Assembly: GCA_944381225.1 (NCBI GenBank)
Contig: CALWKJ010000020.1
Location: 1 to 15,484 of the forward strand
Length of the DNA stretch: 15,484 bases
Direction: 5' to 3'
Source: an uncultured Clostridia bacterium
GTDB taxonomy: Bacteria > Bacillota > Clostridia > Christensenellales > UBA1242
In this document: one piece after another, positions 1 through 8,335 of the stretch
How the letters are laid out: each line of letters opens with the position of its first letter
Numbering within the stretch: the stretch's first letter is position 1
Position numbers and translations under genes: made by a program
Notes under the pieces: model-generated
Seen by the model: the letters and a program-made list of their open reading frames with translations, nothing else
Databases searched by the model: none
What the model was told of the DNA's origin: nothing

Positions 1-1
1 A

Positions 2-2653
2 ACCTATGAACATCTAGACGAAAAATATCCAAATGCAAATAAAGAAGTTTTGGATAGAATAGAGTACGAATTAAACATAATTAACGAGCAAGGCTTTGTT
101 GAATATTTTTTAGTTGTTTGGGACTATATAAATTGGGCTAAAAACAACAACATCCCCGTTGGTCCAGGAAGAGGAAGTGGGGCGGGGAGTATAGTTGCCT
201 ATCTCATGGGCATAACTGAGGTTGACCCACTTAAGTATTCTTTGTTTTTTGAAAGATTTATAAACAAAGAACGTGTTTCAATGCCAGATTTTGATATAGA
301 CTTTGATTATGACAGAAGAACTGAAGTTATAGAATATGCAAAAAGGAAATACAATCCAGAGAATGTTTCGTATATTGTTACGTTTGGAAAAATGCAAGCA
401 AAAAATGCAATTAAAGATGTTGGCAGAGTTTTAAGAATTCCCTATAGCGAAACAGATAAAATTACAAAGCTAATTCCTTCAAGGCTTCCAGACGGGATAA
501 AAAAACCACCTGTTCTTGCTTATTATTTTGGCAAAACTGGCAAACCTGAAAATGACAAATACATAATTCCCGAACTTAGGGAAATTTATGACCAAGATGA
601 AGATTTAAAACGAGTTATAGACATAGCAATTAAACTAGAAGGATTTCCTAGAAATACATCTATGCACGCATGTGGAGTGCTTATAGCGCCACAACCCGTT
701 CAAGAATTTGTGCCACAGTCAAGAAACGGGGATGAAATTACAACACAATATGACATGATTGAACTTGAGTCTTTGGGACTTTTAAAAATGGACTTTTTGG
801 GATTAAAAACACTTACAGATATTGACAAAGCAAAAAAGTACATAAAGCAAAACTATAATGTTGAAATTGATTTTAACAAATTGGGATACAACGACAAAAA
901 TGTGTATGACCTTATTGGAACGGGAAACACTGACGCAATATTCCAACTTGAAAGCCCGGGCTTTCAAAAATTTATGAAAGATTTAAAACCATCTGGACTT
1001 GAAGATATTATAGCCGGCGTTTCGCTTTATAGACCAGGACCTATGGATTCTATTCCTACATATGTCAGAAACAAATTTAACCCCGACAAAGTAGTGTATC
1101 CTCACGAATGTATTAAAGACATTTTAAAAGTAACCTATGGTTGCATAGTATACCAAGAGCAAGTTATGCAAATATTTCAAATTATGGGTGGATACAGTTT
1201 GGGACAAGCTGACAATGTTAGAAGAATTATGGGCAAAAAGAAAGTTGACAAGATGGCATATGAAAAAGAGAAATTTATAAACGGTTGGCAAGACCCAAAG
1301 GGTTTACACTCCATTCCCGGTGCAGTTAAACTAGGAGTTCCAAGAGAGGTTGCAGAGAAGGTCTTTGCAGACATGGAAAGTTTTGCACAATATGCCTTTA
1401 ACAAATCACATGCAACAGCGTATGCAATGCTTACATATCAAACGGCATATTTAAAATGTTATTACGAAGTTGAATTTTTAACTGCCATAATAAACAATAG
1501 AATAACCAATGCTGATGAGGTAAAAAAATACGTAGCGTATGCTAGAAAGGAAAATATTGAAGTTTTGCCACCATCAATCAACAAAAGTCAAACTTTTTTT
1601 AGTGTTGAAAACGGAAAAATAAGATACGGTTTAAGTGGGCTTAAGGGCGTTGGCATAGGCGCCATTGATGTGATGATTAAAGAGCGCGAAAAGAACGGCG
1701 AATATAAAAATTTAATGGATTTTACATCAAGACTCTACAAAAGTGGTGTAGTCAATAAAAAAAGTATGGAGGGGCTTATTTTAAGTGGGGCCTTTGATTG
1801 CTTTAATGTGTATAGGTCACAGATGATGGCTGTTTACGAACAAGCGATAGAAAAAGCACAAAGAGATTTTAAAAATGAACAAACAGGTCAGTTTAGTTTG
1901 TTTGACAATTTTAAACAGGAAATTGAAAATGTAGACTCTTTAAAAATGCCAAAAATAAAAGAGTTTAACAAACAAACAAAGTTAAAATACGAAAAAGAGA
2001 TAACTGGCGTTTATATGTCGGGACATCCATTGCAAAACTTTGCACCAAGATGGAAAGATTTTAATTTTAGGTCAGACATGATAATAAAAGAAGACGAAAA
2101 TGTGCAAGATGATAATGCAGAAGAAGAGCAAGAAGAAATAATTTATGAAGGTCTTACCGACAGAATGTCAATCAAGTGTGGTGGGATAATAACAAATTTT
2201 AAAAGAATAATCTCAAAGACTTCAAATAAAGGTATGGCAATTCTTACTGTTGAAGATTTATATGGCGAATACACTTGCATGGTTACACCAAATGTTTACG
2301 ATAAATATAAAAACATTTTGCAAGAGGATAATATAATTTTTATAAACGGTAAATTCTCTTACAGGCAAGGCAAAGAGCCCGTTATTATGGCCGAAAGAAT
2401 AAGTTTGATGACAGAAGACAACAAATCTGAAGAAACAGATAAAACGCTTTACTTAAAATACAATGTAAAAGACGAAAAAATAAACGACAAAATAAATTTA
2501 ATTTTGTCACTATACAAAGGTGAAATGCCAGTTTGCGTTAGATGTACAAGTGACAATAAGGCATATAGATTGCAAAAAAAAGTTAATGGAAATAATCATT
2601 TGATAAACGAACTTATTGGACTTATTGGCGAAGATAATGTAATATTAAAATAG
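2..2653 (+). CDS. dnaE: DNA polymerase III subunit alpha, 5'-truncated
   Basis: Replicative DNA polymerase catalytic subunit, missing its N-terminus (PHP domain and the start of the polymerase core) because the window begins inside the gene. The frame is open from base 2; the TTG at 50 is an internal Leu codon, and the residues before it continue the family sequence. The visible order is polymerase core with GPGRGSGAG (about 161-187), the catalytic PDFDIDF acidic motif at 281-301, the third catalytic Asp in KMDFLGLKT (Asp at 791-793), the SMHACGVLIA block, the YRPGPMD and NKSHATAYA blocks, a helix-hairpin-helix (GLSGLKGVG, from about 1629), a beta-clamp binding motif QFSLF at 1889-1903, and a C-terminal OB-fold (about 2174-2400). 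No proofreading exonuclease domain interrupts the visible part, so this is DnaE rather than PolC. The stop is TAG. The phosphofructokinase gene follows after 9 bases, so the two are probably co-transcribed, as dnaE and pfkA are neighbours in many Firmicutes. Confidence 0.97.
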   Translation, partial: TYEHLDEKYPNANKEVLDRIEYELNIINEQGFVEYFLVVWDYINWAKNNNIPVGPGRGSGAGSIVAYLMGITEVDPLKYSLFFERFINKERVSMPDFDIDFDYDRRTEVIEYAKRKYNPENVSYIVTFGKMQAKNAIKDVGRVLRIPYSETDKITKLIPSRLPDGIKKPPVLAYYFGKTGKPENDKYIIPELREIYDQDEDLKRVIDIAIKLEGFPRNTSMHACGVLIAPQPVQEFVPQSRNGDEITTQYDMIELESLGLLKMDFLGLKTLTDIDKAKKYIKQNYNVEIDFNKLGYNDKNVYDLIGTGNTDAIFQLESPGFQKFMKDLKPSGLEDIIAGVSLYRPGPMDSIPTYVRNKFNPDKVVYPHECIKDILKVTYGCIVYQEQVMQIFQIMGGYSLGQADNVRRIMGKKKVDKMAYEKEKFINGWQDPKGLHSIPGAVKLGVPREVAEKVFADMESFAQYAFNKSHATAYAMLTYQTAYLKCYYEVEFLTAIINNRITNADEVKKYVAYARKENIEVLPPSINKSQTFFSVENGKIRYGLSGLKGVGIGAIDVMIKEREKNGEYKNLMDFTSRLYKSGVVNKKSMEGLILSGAFDCFNVYRSQMMAVYEQAIEKAQRDFKNEQTGQFSLFDNFKQEIENVDSLKMPKIKEFNKQTKLKYEKEITGVYMSGHPLQNFAPRWKDFNFRSDMIIKEDENVQDDNAEEEQEEIIYEGLTDRMSIKCGGIITNFKRIISKTSNKGMAILTVEDLYGEYTCMVTPNVYDKYKNILQEDNIIFINGKFSYRQGKEPVIMAERISLMTEDNKSEETDKTLYLKYNVKDEKINDKINLILSLYKGEMPVCVRCTSDNKAYRLQKKVNGNNHLINELIGLIGEDNVILK

Positions 2654-2662
2654 GAGTCGTGC

Positions 2663-3547
2663 ATGAATATAGGTATTTTGGCTAGTGGTGGCGATGGTGC
2701 CGGAATGAATTATTGTTTGTATAATTTATACAAAAAATTATACAAAAAACATAAAATTTTTTTGTTTAATAGAGGATTTTATGGGCTGATTAATAACGAT
2801 ATTTTAAATTACAATTTCAAATACTTAAAAAAGCACAAAGATGATGGAGGAATAATAATAAAAACTTCAAGGTGCAAAGAATTTGAAATGAAAAAATATC
2901 AAGATATTGCAGTTGAAAATATAGTTAAAAATAAAATAGATTTAATTATAGTGATGGGAGGAAATGGCTCGTTTAATGGAGCAAAGGAGTTAATTGTTCG
3001 CTCTGTTAAAGTTATGTTTATTCCTTGTACCATTGATAACGATGTAAACGACAGCGAATATTGCATAGGTTTTGACACTGCATGTTATAACTGTGCAAAT
3101 TTTATTAAACATGTAAACACAACTATGCAGTCTTTTAATAGAACTTGCATATATGAAGCAATGGGAAGAGAATGTCCAGCCATAGCGATAACAGTTGGAA
3201 ATATGGTGGACGCAGATTATTTGTATGTTGGAAATAGTTGCAGTGTTGAAAACTGTATTGACGTGTTGAGAATCGCAAAGCAAAAAAAAGATGCACCTAT
3301 TGTAATTTTAAGAGAAAATTTGGTTGATATAAAATATTTAAGGCAAGAGATAGAAAAAAAACTCAACATAGATGTTCGCACTTGTATAGTTGGATATGTT
3401 CAGCGAGGTGGAAAGCCAACAAAACTTGAGAAATTAAACGCAAAAAAATTTGCAGAAACATGCGCTAAAAATATCAATCAAAAAAATTATAATAATTCCA
3501 TAGTTGTAAAAAACAATAAATTTGTGGCTAAAAAAATAATTTTCTAA
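2663..3547 (+). CDS. pfkA: 6-phosphofructokinase, divergent
   Basis: Member of the PfkA family, which phosphorylates fructose 6-phosphate to fructose 1,6-bisphosphate in glycolysis. Visible motifs (E. coli equivalents recalled, not aligned by program) are ASGGDGAGMN at 7-16, R70 (R72), TIDND with catalytic Asp 125 (D127), R160 (R162), MGR at 167-169, E218 (E222), R239 (R243) and QRGG at 247-250. Two key positions differ. The ATP/Mg motif GGDGS reads GGNGS, so the Mg-binding Asp (E. coli D103) is Asn 101; and the Gly of PGTIDND is Cys 122, where pyrophosphate-dependent enzymes usually have Lys. The substrate His of GHIQRGG is Tyr 245. At 294 aa it is about 25 residues shorter than the usual 320, mostly at the C-terminus. 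The ribosome binding site AGGAG overlaps the dnaE stop codon. Fold assignment is firm; whether it is an active ATP-PFK, a PFK with altered phosphate donor, or a regulatory paralog cannot be told. Confidence 0.88.
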   Translation: MNIGILASGGDGAGMNYCLYNLYKKLYKKHKIFLFNRGFYGLINNDILNYNFKYLKKHKDDGGIIIKTSRCKEFEMKKYQDIAVENIVKNKIDLIIVMGGNGSFNGAKELIVRSVKVMFIPCTIDNDVNDSEYCIGFDTACYNCANFIKHVNTTMQSFNRTCIYEAMGRECPAIAITVGNMVDADYLYVGNSCSVENCIDVLRIAKQKKDAPIVILRENLVDIKYLRQEIEKKLNIDVRTCIVGYVQRGGKPTKLEKLNAKKFAETCAKNINQKNYNNSIVVKNNKFVAKKIIF

Positions 3548-3574
3548 AAAAACTGCAAATTATTATATAAAATT

Positions 3575-3598
3575 CAAGGTTTTTTGCCTTGTTTTTTT
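3575..3598 (+). terminator. Rho-independent terminator after pfkA
   Basis: A CAAGG/CCTTG stem (3575-3579 with 3587-3591) and a 7-base T-rich loop are followed by a run of seven T. The stem is only 5 bp, so it is modest, but it lies 28 bases after the pfkA stop and before the ftsH promoter region. Confidence 0.6.
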
Positions 3599-3719
3599 AT
3601 TTGTGTGAACTTTATAATTTCAAAAATAAATAAAATAAAATAAATTACAATATTTTTCTGTTTATTTTCACATAAATATATTTAATAGTTAGTTGCAAAA
3701 TAAATTGCTTTTATGCTAA

Positions 3720-3725
3720 TATAAT
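3720..3725 (+). promoter_or_regulatory. Candidate -10 box for ftsH
   Basis: A perfect TATAAT lies 31 bases before the TTG start. No -35 hexamer has good spacing: TTGCAA at 3693-3698 leaves 21 bases and TTGCTT at 3705-3710 leaves 9. The rest of the 209-base gap between pfkA and ftsH is A/T-rich with no gene or RNA structure that I recognise. Confidence 0.35.
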
Positions 3726-3756
3726 ATGAAATTGCTAAATGCATCGGAGGTATAAT

Positions 3757-6012
3757 TTGAATAACAAGAAAAAAGGATTTAATCTGTTTTATCTTTTCTT
3801 AATTATGTTGGTTGCCGTTTTTATTATGTTTGCGATGGTAGACATAAACAGCAATGTTGAACAAATAGAGCCATCTACGGCAATCACGTGGATTAAAGAA
3901 GGAAAAGTGGAAGCTATATATGTTTACAATGGTGAAGCAAGAATTTTACTTAGAGAATCAAAAGTAGAAGACAAAACACAATTCCCAAATCAAGCAGATG
4001 CATATTTTAAATGCACTTCTCAAACTTGGGATTATGTTTACGAAGAAGTGAAAGCATACAACGAAGGAAAAACTGAAGAATTTCAAATAAAATGGGAGAA
4101 TCCACCAGTTGAGGCTAGTTGGTTCGAAACACTTATGCCATTTTTATACATTGGACTTGGCTTGCTTTCAATTTATTTAATTTTTAGAATGTTTACAAAA
4201 TCAAATTCAAATGCTATGCAATTTGGGAAAAACAAAGCAAGATTAACAAGCAATATAAAAGTTAGATTTTCGGACATCGCAGGAGCAGATGAAGAAAAGG
4301 CTGAATTGCAAGAAATTGTTGAATTTTTAAAAAATCCACAGCGATTTACAGAGCTTGGCGCAAGAATACCTAAAGGTGTATTGCTTGTTGGCAATCCTGG
4401 AACCGGTAAAACATTACTTGCCCGTGCTGTTGCAGGTGAAAGCAATGTTCCGTTTTTATCCATAAGCGGAAGTGACTTTGTTGAGATGTTTGTAGGTGTT
4501 GGCGCAAGTAGAGTAAGAGATTTGTTTGACCAAGCAAAAAAAGCACAGCCTTGTATTGTCTTCATTGATGAAATAGAAGCTGTTGGCAGACAAAGGGGTG
4601 CAGGGCTTGGCGGTGGAAATGATGAAAGAGAGCAAACATTAAATCAATTATTGGTTGAAATGGATGGATTTGAGGCAAATGAAGGAATAATAGTTCTTGC
4701 TGCTACAAACAGAAGCGATGTTTTGGACCCAGCTTTGTTGAGACCGGGAAGATTTGACAGGCAAATTTACGTAAATGTTCCAGATGTTAAAGGCAGAGAG
4801 GGAATAATAAGAATTCACGCAAAGAACAAGCCAATAGCCGATGATGTAGATTTTCAAACATTGGCAAGAATTACCAGTGGTTTTACAGGAGCCGACTTGG
4901 AAAATATGCTAAATGAAGCGGCGATACTTGCAGCAAGAAATCATAGGCCAAAAATTTTAATGCAAGATATAACAGAGGGTATTAACAAGGTATTAATGGG
5001 GCCACAAAAAAAGAGCTTATTAGTTACCGACAAAGACAAATTAATAACAGCATACCATGAAAGTGGCCATGCAATATTAGGAAAAATTCTAGAGCATTGC
5101 GAAGAAGTTCAAGAAGTTTCAATAATTCCAAGAGGTGCGGCTGCTGGATATACTATGAGTAGACCAGACAATGATGATAACCACATGGGAAAATTAAAGT
5201 TAAATGATACAATAGCAATGATGATGGGTGGAAGAATTAGCGAAGAATTGTTTATGGAAGATATTTCCACCGGCGCATCAAATGATATAAAAAGGGCTAC
5301 AGAACTCGCTAGAAAAATGGTTACATCTTGGGGTATGAGTGATAAGTTTGGCTTTATGAGCTTTAACAGCGAAGAGGAAATTTTTGTTGGTAGAAATTAC
5401 CAAAGCAAAAACGAATACAGCGAAACAACGGCTGCCCAAATAGATGAAGAAGTTAAAAATATACTAGATTACAATTATAAACGCGCAAAAAAAATATTGG
5501 CAGAAAACAAAGAATTAGTTAAAAGAATGGCAGAACTGCTTCTTGAAAAAGACACTATTTATAAAGATGAAGTAGATATGCTTATGGAAGGTAAGAGCAA
5601 AGAAGAAATTATAAAAGTTATGGACGAAAAAACCGATAGGCGAAGAAAAGAAGAAGAAAAAGTTAAGAAGCAAAACGAGAAAGAAAAAAAGATTAAAGAG
5701 ATTGAGTTGCGTGTAAAAACTGCAGAGATGTATTTAAAAGAAGGAATAATTTCGCAAAAAGATTATGAATTGATTTTAAAAGAAAAAGAAAAAGCCATTC
5801 AAAAAATCAACGAAGAAGAGCAAGAAAATAACACAAATAAAGAAAATGAAATTGAACAAAATGAAAAGGAAAATGAAAAAACAATAGATTTAGAATCACA
5901 ACAGCCTAAAAATTTAACAAATGATAACGAAGATGTAAATAAAATAGAAGAAAAACCCAAAAAAGTTATAAAAACAAACGATAAAAAGGAGAAAAAAGAT
6001 GGCAAAAAATAA
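3757..6012 (+). CDS. ftsH: ATP-dependent zinc metalloprotease FtsH
   Basis: Membrane-anchored AAA+ protease that unfolds and degrades membrane and short-lived cytoplasmic proteins as a hexamer. The TTG at 3757 is chosen because GGAGG at 3746-3750 sits 6 bases before it; an in-frame ATG at 3739 lies upstream of this site and would place the site inside the gene. The 751-aa product has TM1 (about 10-27), an extracytoplasmic domain, TM2 (about 127-145), Walker A GNPGTGKT (212-219), Walker B IVFIDE (267-272), the arginine-finger motif RPGRFDR (about 329-335), zinc site HESGH (434-438, usually HEAGH) and the third zinc ligand Asp 510 in TGASND. All catalytic residues are present. The tail after about 620 is over 100 residues longer than usual (family about 640 aa), very rich in Lys and Glu, and contains a SHOCT-like stretch near 655-675. 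The last 14 bases overlap the next gene. Confidence 0.97.
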   Translation: MNNKKKGFNLFYLFLIMLVAVFIMFAMVDINSNVEQIEPSTAITWIKEGKVEAIYVYNGEARILLRESKVEDKTQFPNQADAYFKCTSQTWDYVYEEVKAYNEGKTEEFQIKWENPPVEASWFETLMPFLYIGLGLLSIYLIFRMFTKSNSNAMQFGKNKARLTSNIKVRFSDIAGADEEKAELQEIVEFLKNPQRFTELGARIPKGVLLVGNPGTGKTLLARAVAGESNVPFLSISGSDFVEMFVGVGASRVRDLFDQAKKAQPCIVFIDEIEAVGRQRGAGLGGGNDEREQTLNQLLVEMDGFEANEGIIVLAATNRSDVLDPALLRPGRFDRQIYVNVPDVKGREGIIRIHAKNKPIADDVDFQTLARITSGFTGADLENMLNEAAILAARNHRPKILMQDITEGINKVLMGPQKKSLLVTDKDKLITAYHESGHAILGKILEHCEEVQEVSIIPRGAAAGYTMSRPDNDDNHMGKLKLNDTIAMMMGGRISEELFMEDISTGASNDIKRATELARKMVTSWGMSDKFGFMSFNSEEEIFVGRNYQSKNEYSETTAAQIDEEVKNILDYNYKRAKKILAENKELVKRMAELLLEKDTIYKDEVDMLMEGKSKEEIIKVMDEKTDRRRKEEEKVKKQNEKEKKIKEIELRVKTAEMYLKEGIISQKDYELILKEKEKAIQKINEEEQENNTNKENEIEQNEKENEKTIDLESQQPKNLTNDNEDVNKIEEKPKKVIKTNDKKEKKDGKK

Positions 6013-6577
6013 TAAATGGTGGTTGATAGTTATTTATTGTTTGGTTTCTGTTATTATATTGTCAACAATAGTAAGTTGTTTTGTAAAAGTTAGTTATAAA
6101 CCAGAAATAGCAAATCCTGAAATATACTACGCACAAAGTAATAACGAATATATTACTGGAGATAAGCAACTGAACACAAAGGTATACGATGAAATAAACA
6201 AAGCCTTTAACGACGCTTTTAAAGAAAACTTGCTTTCGTCATTATTCTCATCAAGAATAAGGGCAAAATCAAGAATAGAGTCATCTTCAAAACTTCCAAC
6301 ATTTTCGGGATATCAGTTAAGGCTTTCATACACACAAGAACAAACAATAATGCTTAATGGTGAGGTATATAAACCATCTACAAATACATCACAAACAATA
6401 CATTACGAGCAAATTTATGTTGATGTGGTGGCAGAGCAAGGCATGTCTACAAATTATATTTATTACGAATATTATTCTGTATCTAGTTCAGGAGTTGTTA
6501 GCACAAAACCATCTTATTATAAGCAAACTGTAGTTTGTAACTTTGACGAATTGTATAATGTCTTAGCAGGTTATTAA
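5999..6577 (+). CDS. Putative lipoprotein of unknown function
   Basis: A 192-aa protein I do not recognise. The start lies inside the end of ftsH (14-base overlap) with AGGAG at 5986-5990, 8 bases upstream, so it is very probably translated from the ftsH mRNA. The N-terminus has Lys/Asn, then a hydrophobic stretch (about 8-26) ending in Ile-Val-Ser-Cys (24-27), which fits the lipobox consensus and predicts lipidation at Cys 27. The remainder is rich in Tyr, Ser and Thr, has no further hydrophobic segment, and would lie outside the membrane. Overlap with ftsH suggests a membrane partner or a substrate of the protease, but this is inference; an uncleaved membrane anchor is the alternative. The gene ends immediately before a strong terminator. 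Confidence 0.85.
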   Translation: MAKNNKWWLIVIYCLVSVIILSTIVSCFVKVSYKPEIANPEIYYAQSNNEYITGDKQLNTKVYDEINKAFNDAFKENLLSSLFSSRIRAKSRIESSSKLPTFSGYQLRLSYTQEQTIMLNGEVYKPSTNTSQTIHYEQIYVDVVAEQGMSTNYIYYEYYSVSSSGVVSTKPSYYKQTVVCNFDELYNVLAGY

Positions 6578-6607
6578 AAAAATTCAAGAATTCTCTTGAA
6601 TTTTTTT
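6578..6607. terminator. Bidirectional Rho-independent terminator
   Basis: TTCAAGA (6583-6589) pairs perfectly with TCTTGAA (6594-6600) around an ATTC loop. The flanking A5 and T5 extend the stem to 12 bp. The T run follows on the plus strand and a matching run of A precedes it, so it can end the ftsH operon and also the convergent minus-strand gene ending at 6651. Confidence 0.85.
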
Positions 6608-6650
6608 ATTTTTATTTTTTAACAATATTATTAAAAAAAACATTTTAATT

Positions 6651-7751
6651 TTAATCCACAAAAAACGCATAAATTCCAAACTTAAAATCAACAGTTTTGC
6701 TTGGGGTAAAAGTGATTTCAAAAAAACCACTTTCGCAAAAGTCACTAGTTAACAAAGTTGTGTTTATAGATGTAAAATCTGTGTCGTTATTTAATTTAAT
6801 AGGATAATATTCTGCCAATGAATGTGAACTGTTTGAAGTGTCATTGTTTATTGTTTTATTAACATTAAAGATTTGTCCATCATAATTTTTGTTTATTGAA
6901 CTTACAGTGCAACTTTGTTTTGTATTAAAAGTTGTCATTGTACTCGAAGCGCTGGTGTCATTGTTTAAATTGAATGTTTGGCTTGCAGATTCTTTGTAAT
7001 TGTTTGTTAAATTATAATACGAAATCTCTACTTTTATACTAACATCTTCTTGACATTCTAAACCAAATATTAGCGTATTAAATACTCCGTTTTTGCTTGG
7101 GGAAATAATAATTGACTGATATTTTTTTGCTTGTATGGATGTAAACCCAGAAGAATTTGACACTAAAAATGTATTTGGTGAAGTGTTGTCTCCACTTGAA
7201 ATTGTTGAATTTAAGCACAAATTTAATTTGCCTTCGTAGTTTTCGTTTACAATGTTTTCTATTATTTCAATGTTTTTTGTTCGATTTGCGTTATTGATGG
7301 TTAAGTTTTCAACTATATAATTAATGAAATAATTTTTGCTTTCTTCGCTTAAGCCAATGTATTCGCTATTTAATCTGTATTCTTCTTTATTTTGAGATAG
7401 CAATGAAATTAAATTAATGTTGTTGTTTAGGATATAATAAGGTGTTACTGTTTTATTTAGTGCCAATTCGTAACAAACTATTTGCAAAATTGTTGTTGTA
7501 TCGCTGTTTTCAACAAGGTCATCGGAGTTAATTTCAGCACAAACTTCTTGCCAAACATCAGCCACAAAATTTTCTAACAAAATACCTTGTTCATTTGTAT
7601 CGTTTTTGTATAATACTTGAAAAAAATCAATATTATATACATCTGAAACATTTTCTAGATTGTCATTAACGAAACAGGCACTAGTAAACAAGCAACAAAA
7701 TAACAAATACGCCAACAAAAATATTTTAGTTTTTTTTAACTTATGTTTCAT
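6651..7751 (-). CDS. Exported Asn/Ser/Thr-rich protein, probable lipoprotein
   Basis: A 366-aa protein I do not recognise. The N-terminus is a clear export signal: six Lys/His residues in the first eight, a hydrophobic core (about 10-23), then Thr-Ser-Ala-Cys with Cys 26 as the likely lipidation site. The -3 position is Thr rather than Leu/Val/Ile, so the lipobox is imperfect and cleavage by ordinary signal peptidase is possible. The mature part is rich in Asn, Ser and Thr, with a C-terminal half (about 175-366) that reads like beta-strand segments, suggesting an extracellular beta-sandwich; no catalytic motif is seen. It is a lone gene on the minus strand. An in-frame TAA four codons upstream excludes an earlier start, and no Shine-Dalgarno sequence precedes the ATG. 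Confidence 0.85.
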   Translation of the reverse strand: MKHKLKKTKIFLLAYLLFCCLFTSACFVNDNLENVSDVYNIDFFQVLYKNDTNEQGILLENFVADVWQEVCAEINSDDLVENSDTTTILQIVCYELALNKTVTPYYILNNNINLISLLSQNKEEYRLNSEYIGLSEESKNYFINYIVENLTINNANRTKNIEIIENIVNENYEGKLNLCLNSTISSGDNTSPNTFLVSNSSGFTSIQAKKYQSIIISPSKNGVFNTLIFGLECQEDVSIKVEISYYNLTNNYKESASQTFNLNNDTSASSTMTTFNTKQSCTVSSINKNYDGQIFNVNKTINNDTSNSSHSLAEYYPIKLNNDTDFTSINTTLLTSDFCESGFFEITFTPSKTVDFKFGIYAFFVD

Positions 7752-7757
7752 AGTTAT

Positions 7758-7786
7758 ATCTTAACACATATTGCTATTTTTATCAA
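7758..7786 (-). promoter_or_regulatory. SigA-type promoter of the minus-strand exported protein
   Basis: On the minus strand, TTGATA (7786-7781), a 17-base spacer and TAAGAT (7763-7758), with the extended -10 TG just before it. The predicted transcription start, 6-7 bases downstream, falls on or next to the A of the start codon (7751). Confidence 0.7.
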
Positions 7787-7817
7787 CAAAACAAATGTTT
7801 TTCAGTTATTAATATAC

Positions 7818-7846
7818 TTGTGTTTTTTTTAAAATGTTATTATAAT
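7818..7846 (+). promoter_or_regulatory. SigA-type promoter of the queH-lepB-recF operon
   Basis: TTGTGT (7818-7823), an exact 17-base spacer and a perfect TATAAT (7841-7846). The predicted start near 7853 leaves a leader of about 12 bases holding the AAAGGAG ribosome binding site (7854-7860). It is divergent from the promoter at 7758-7786 within one 113-base gap. Confidence 0.7.
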
Positions 7847-7864
7847 TAATATAAAAGGAGTAAT

Positions 7865-8335
7865 ATGGAAGATAATTTGTTTCAATTTAAACCTATGCCA
7901 AATTGGATTCAGTTGTTCAAAAAAGATTTTGAAAGATTTGGTGTTGCAGATAACGCGAGGTCAAAGGTTGTAAAATGCTATAGAATTGGTGGCCCAAAGG
8001 AAATATTTAAAACAGTTACACTTTATTTTTATGGAAAATACGACGGGCAAATTCAAGAAATGGAAGAAGATTATCCTGAATTGCAAAAAGACATAAAAAT
8101 GCAAGAAGAGTATGGATTTTTTCCTTTGCATTGGGAAAAAGTTGAAGATGATAAATTTCTTGCAGTTTTAAAGCCCGTTTCGGCACCAGTTACAACAATG
8201 GTTGATTTGTACTTTATTTACGACAACAATTTTTACAGTTTTCACACAAACATAAAAAAAGATGAAAAGGACTTGTCATTTGATTCTCTTTGTAGGAATT
8301 ATGACTTTATAAATTATGTTTTCAAATCAATTTAA
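7865..8335 (+). CDS. Conserved-looking cytoplasmic protein of unknown function
   Basis: A 156-aa protein I do not recognise. It has no signal peptide or membrane segment, and is rich in aromatic and charged residues (Phe, Tyr, Trp, Lys, Asp, Glu), looking like a compact soluble alpha/beta fold. There is no Cys or His cluster that would suggest a metal site. It is the first gene after a good promoter, has AAAGGAG 4 bases before its ATG, and its last 20 bases overlap queH, so the two are translationally coupled. This position suggests a link to the queH/lepB/recF operon, but no function can be assigned. Confidence 0.85.
   Translation: MEDNLFQFKPMPNWIQLFKKDFERFGVADNARSKVVKCYRIGGPKEIFKTVTLYFYGKYDGQIQEMEEDYPELQKDIKMQEEYGFFPLHWEKVEDDKFLAVLKPVSAPVTTMVDLYFIYDNNFYSFHTNIKKDEKDLSFDSLCRNYDFINYVFKSI

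Noticed and set aside
3739..3756. ATG at 3739 as the ftsH start
   Set aside because: The strong GGAGG lies downstream of this ATG and is ideally spaced for the TTG at 3757; the six extra residues are not FtsH-like.
3548..3756. A riboswitch or small RNA in the longest intergenic gap
   Set aside because: Apart from the pfkA terminator and a -10 box, it is simple A/T-rich sequence without stable stems or known riboswitch motifs.
4173..4565. 130-codon open frame on the minus strand inside ftsH
   Set aside because: It is antisense to the most conserved AAA+ part of ftsH and its translation has no recognisable family or ribosome binding site; a shadow frame.
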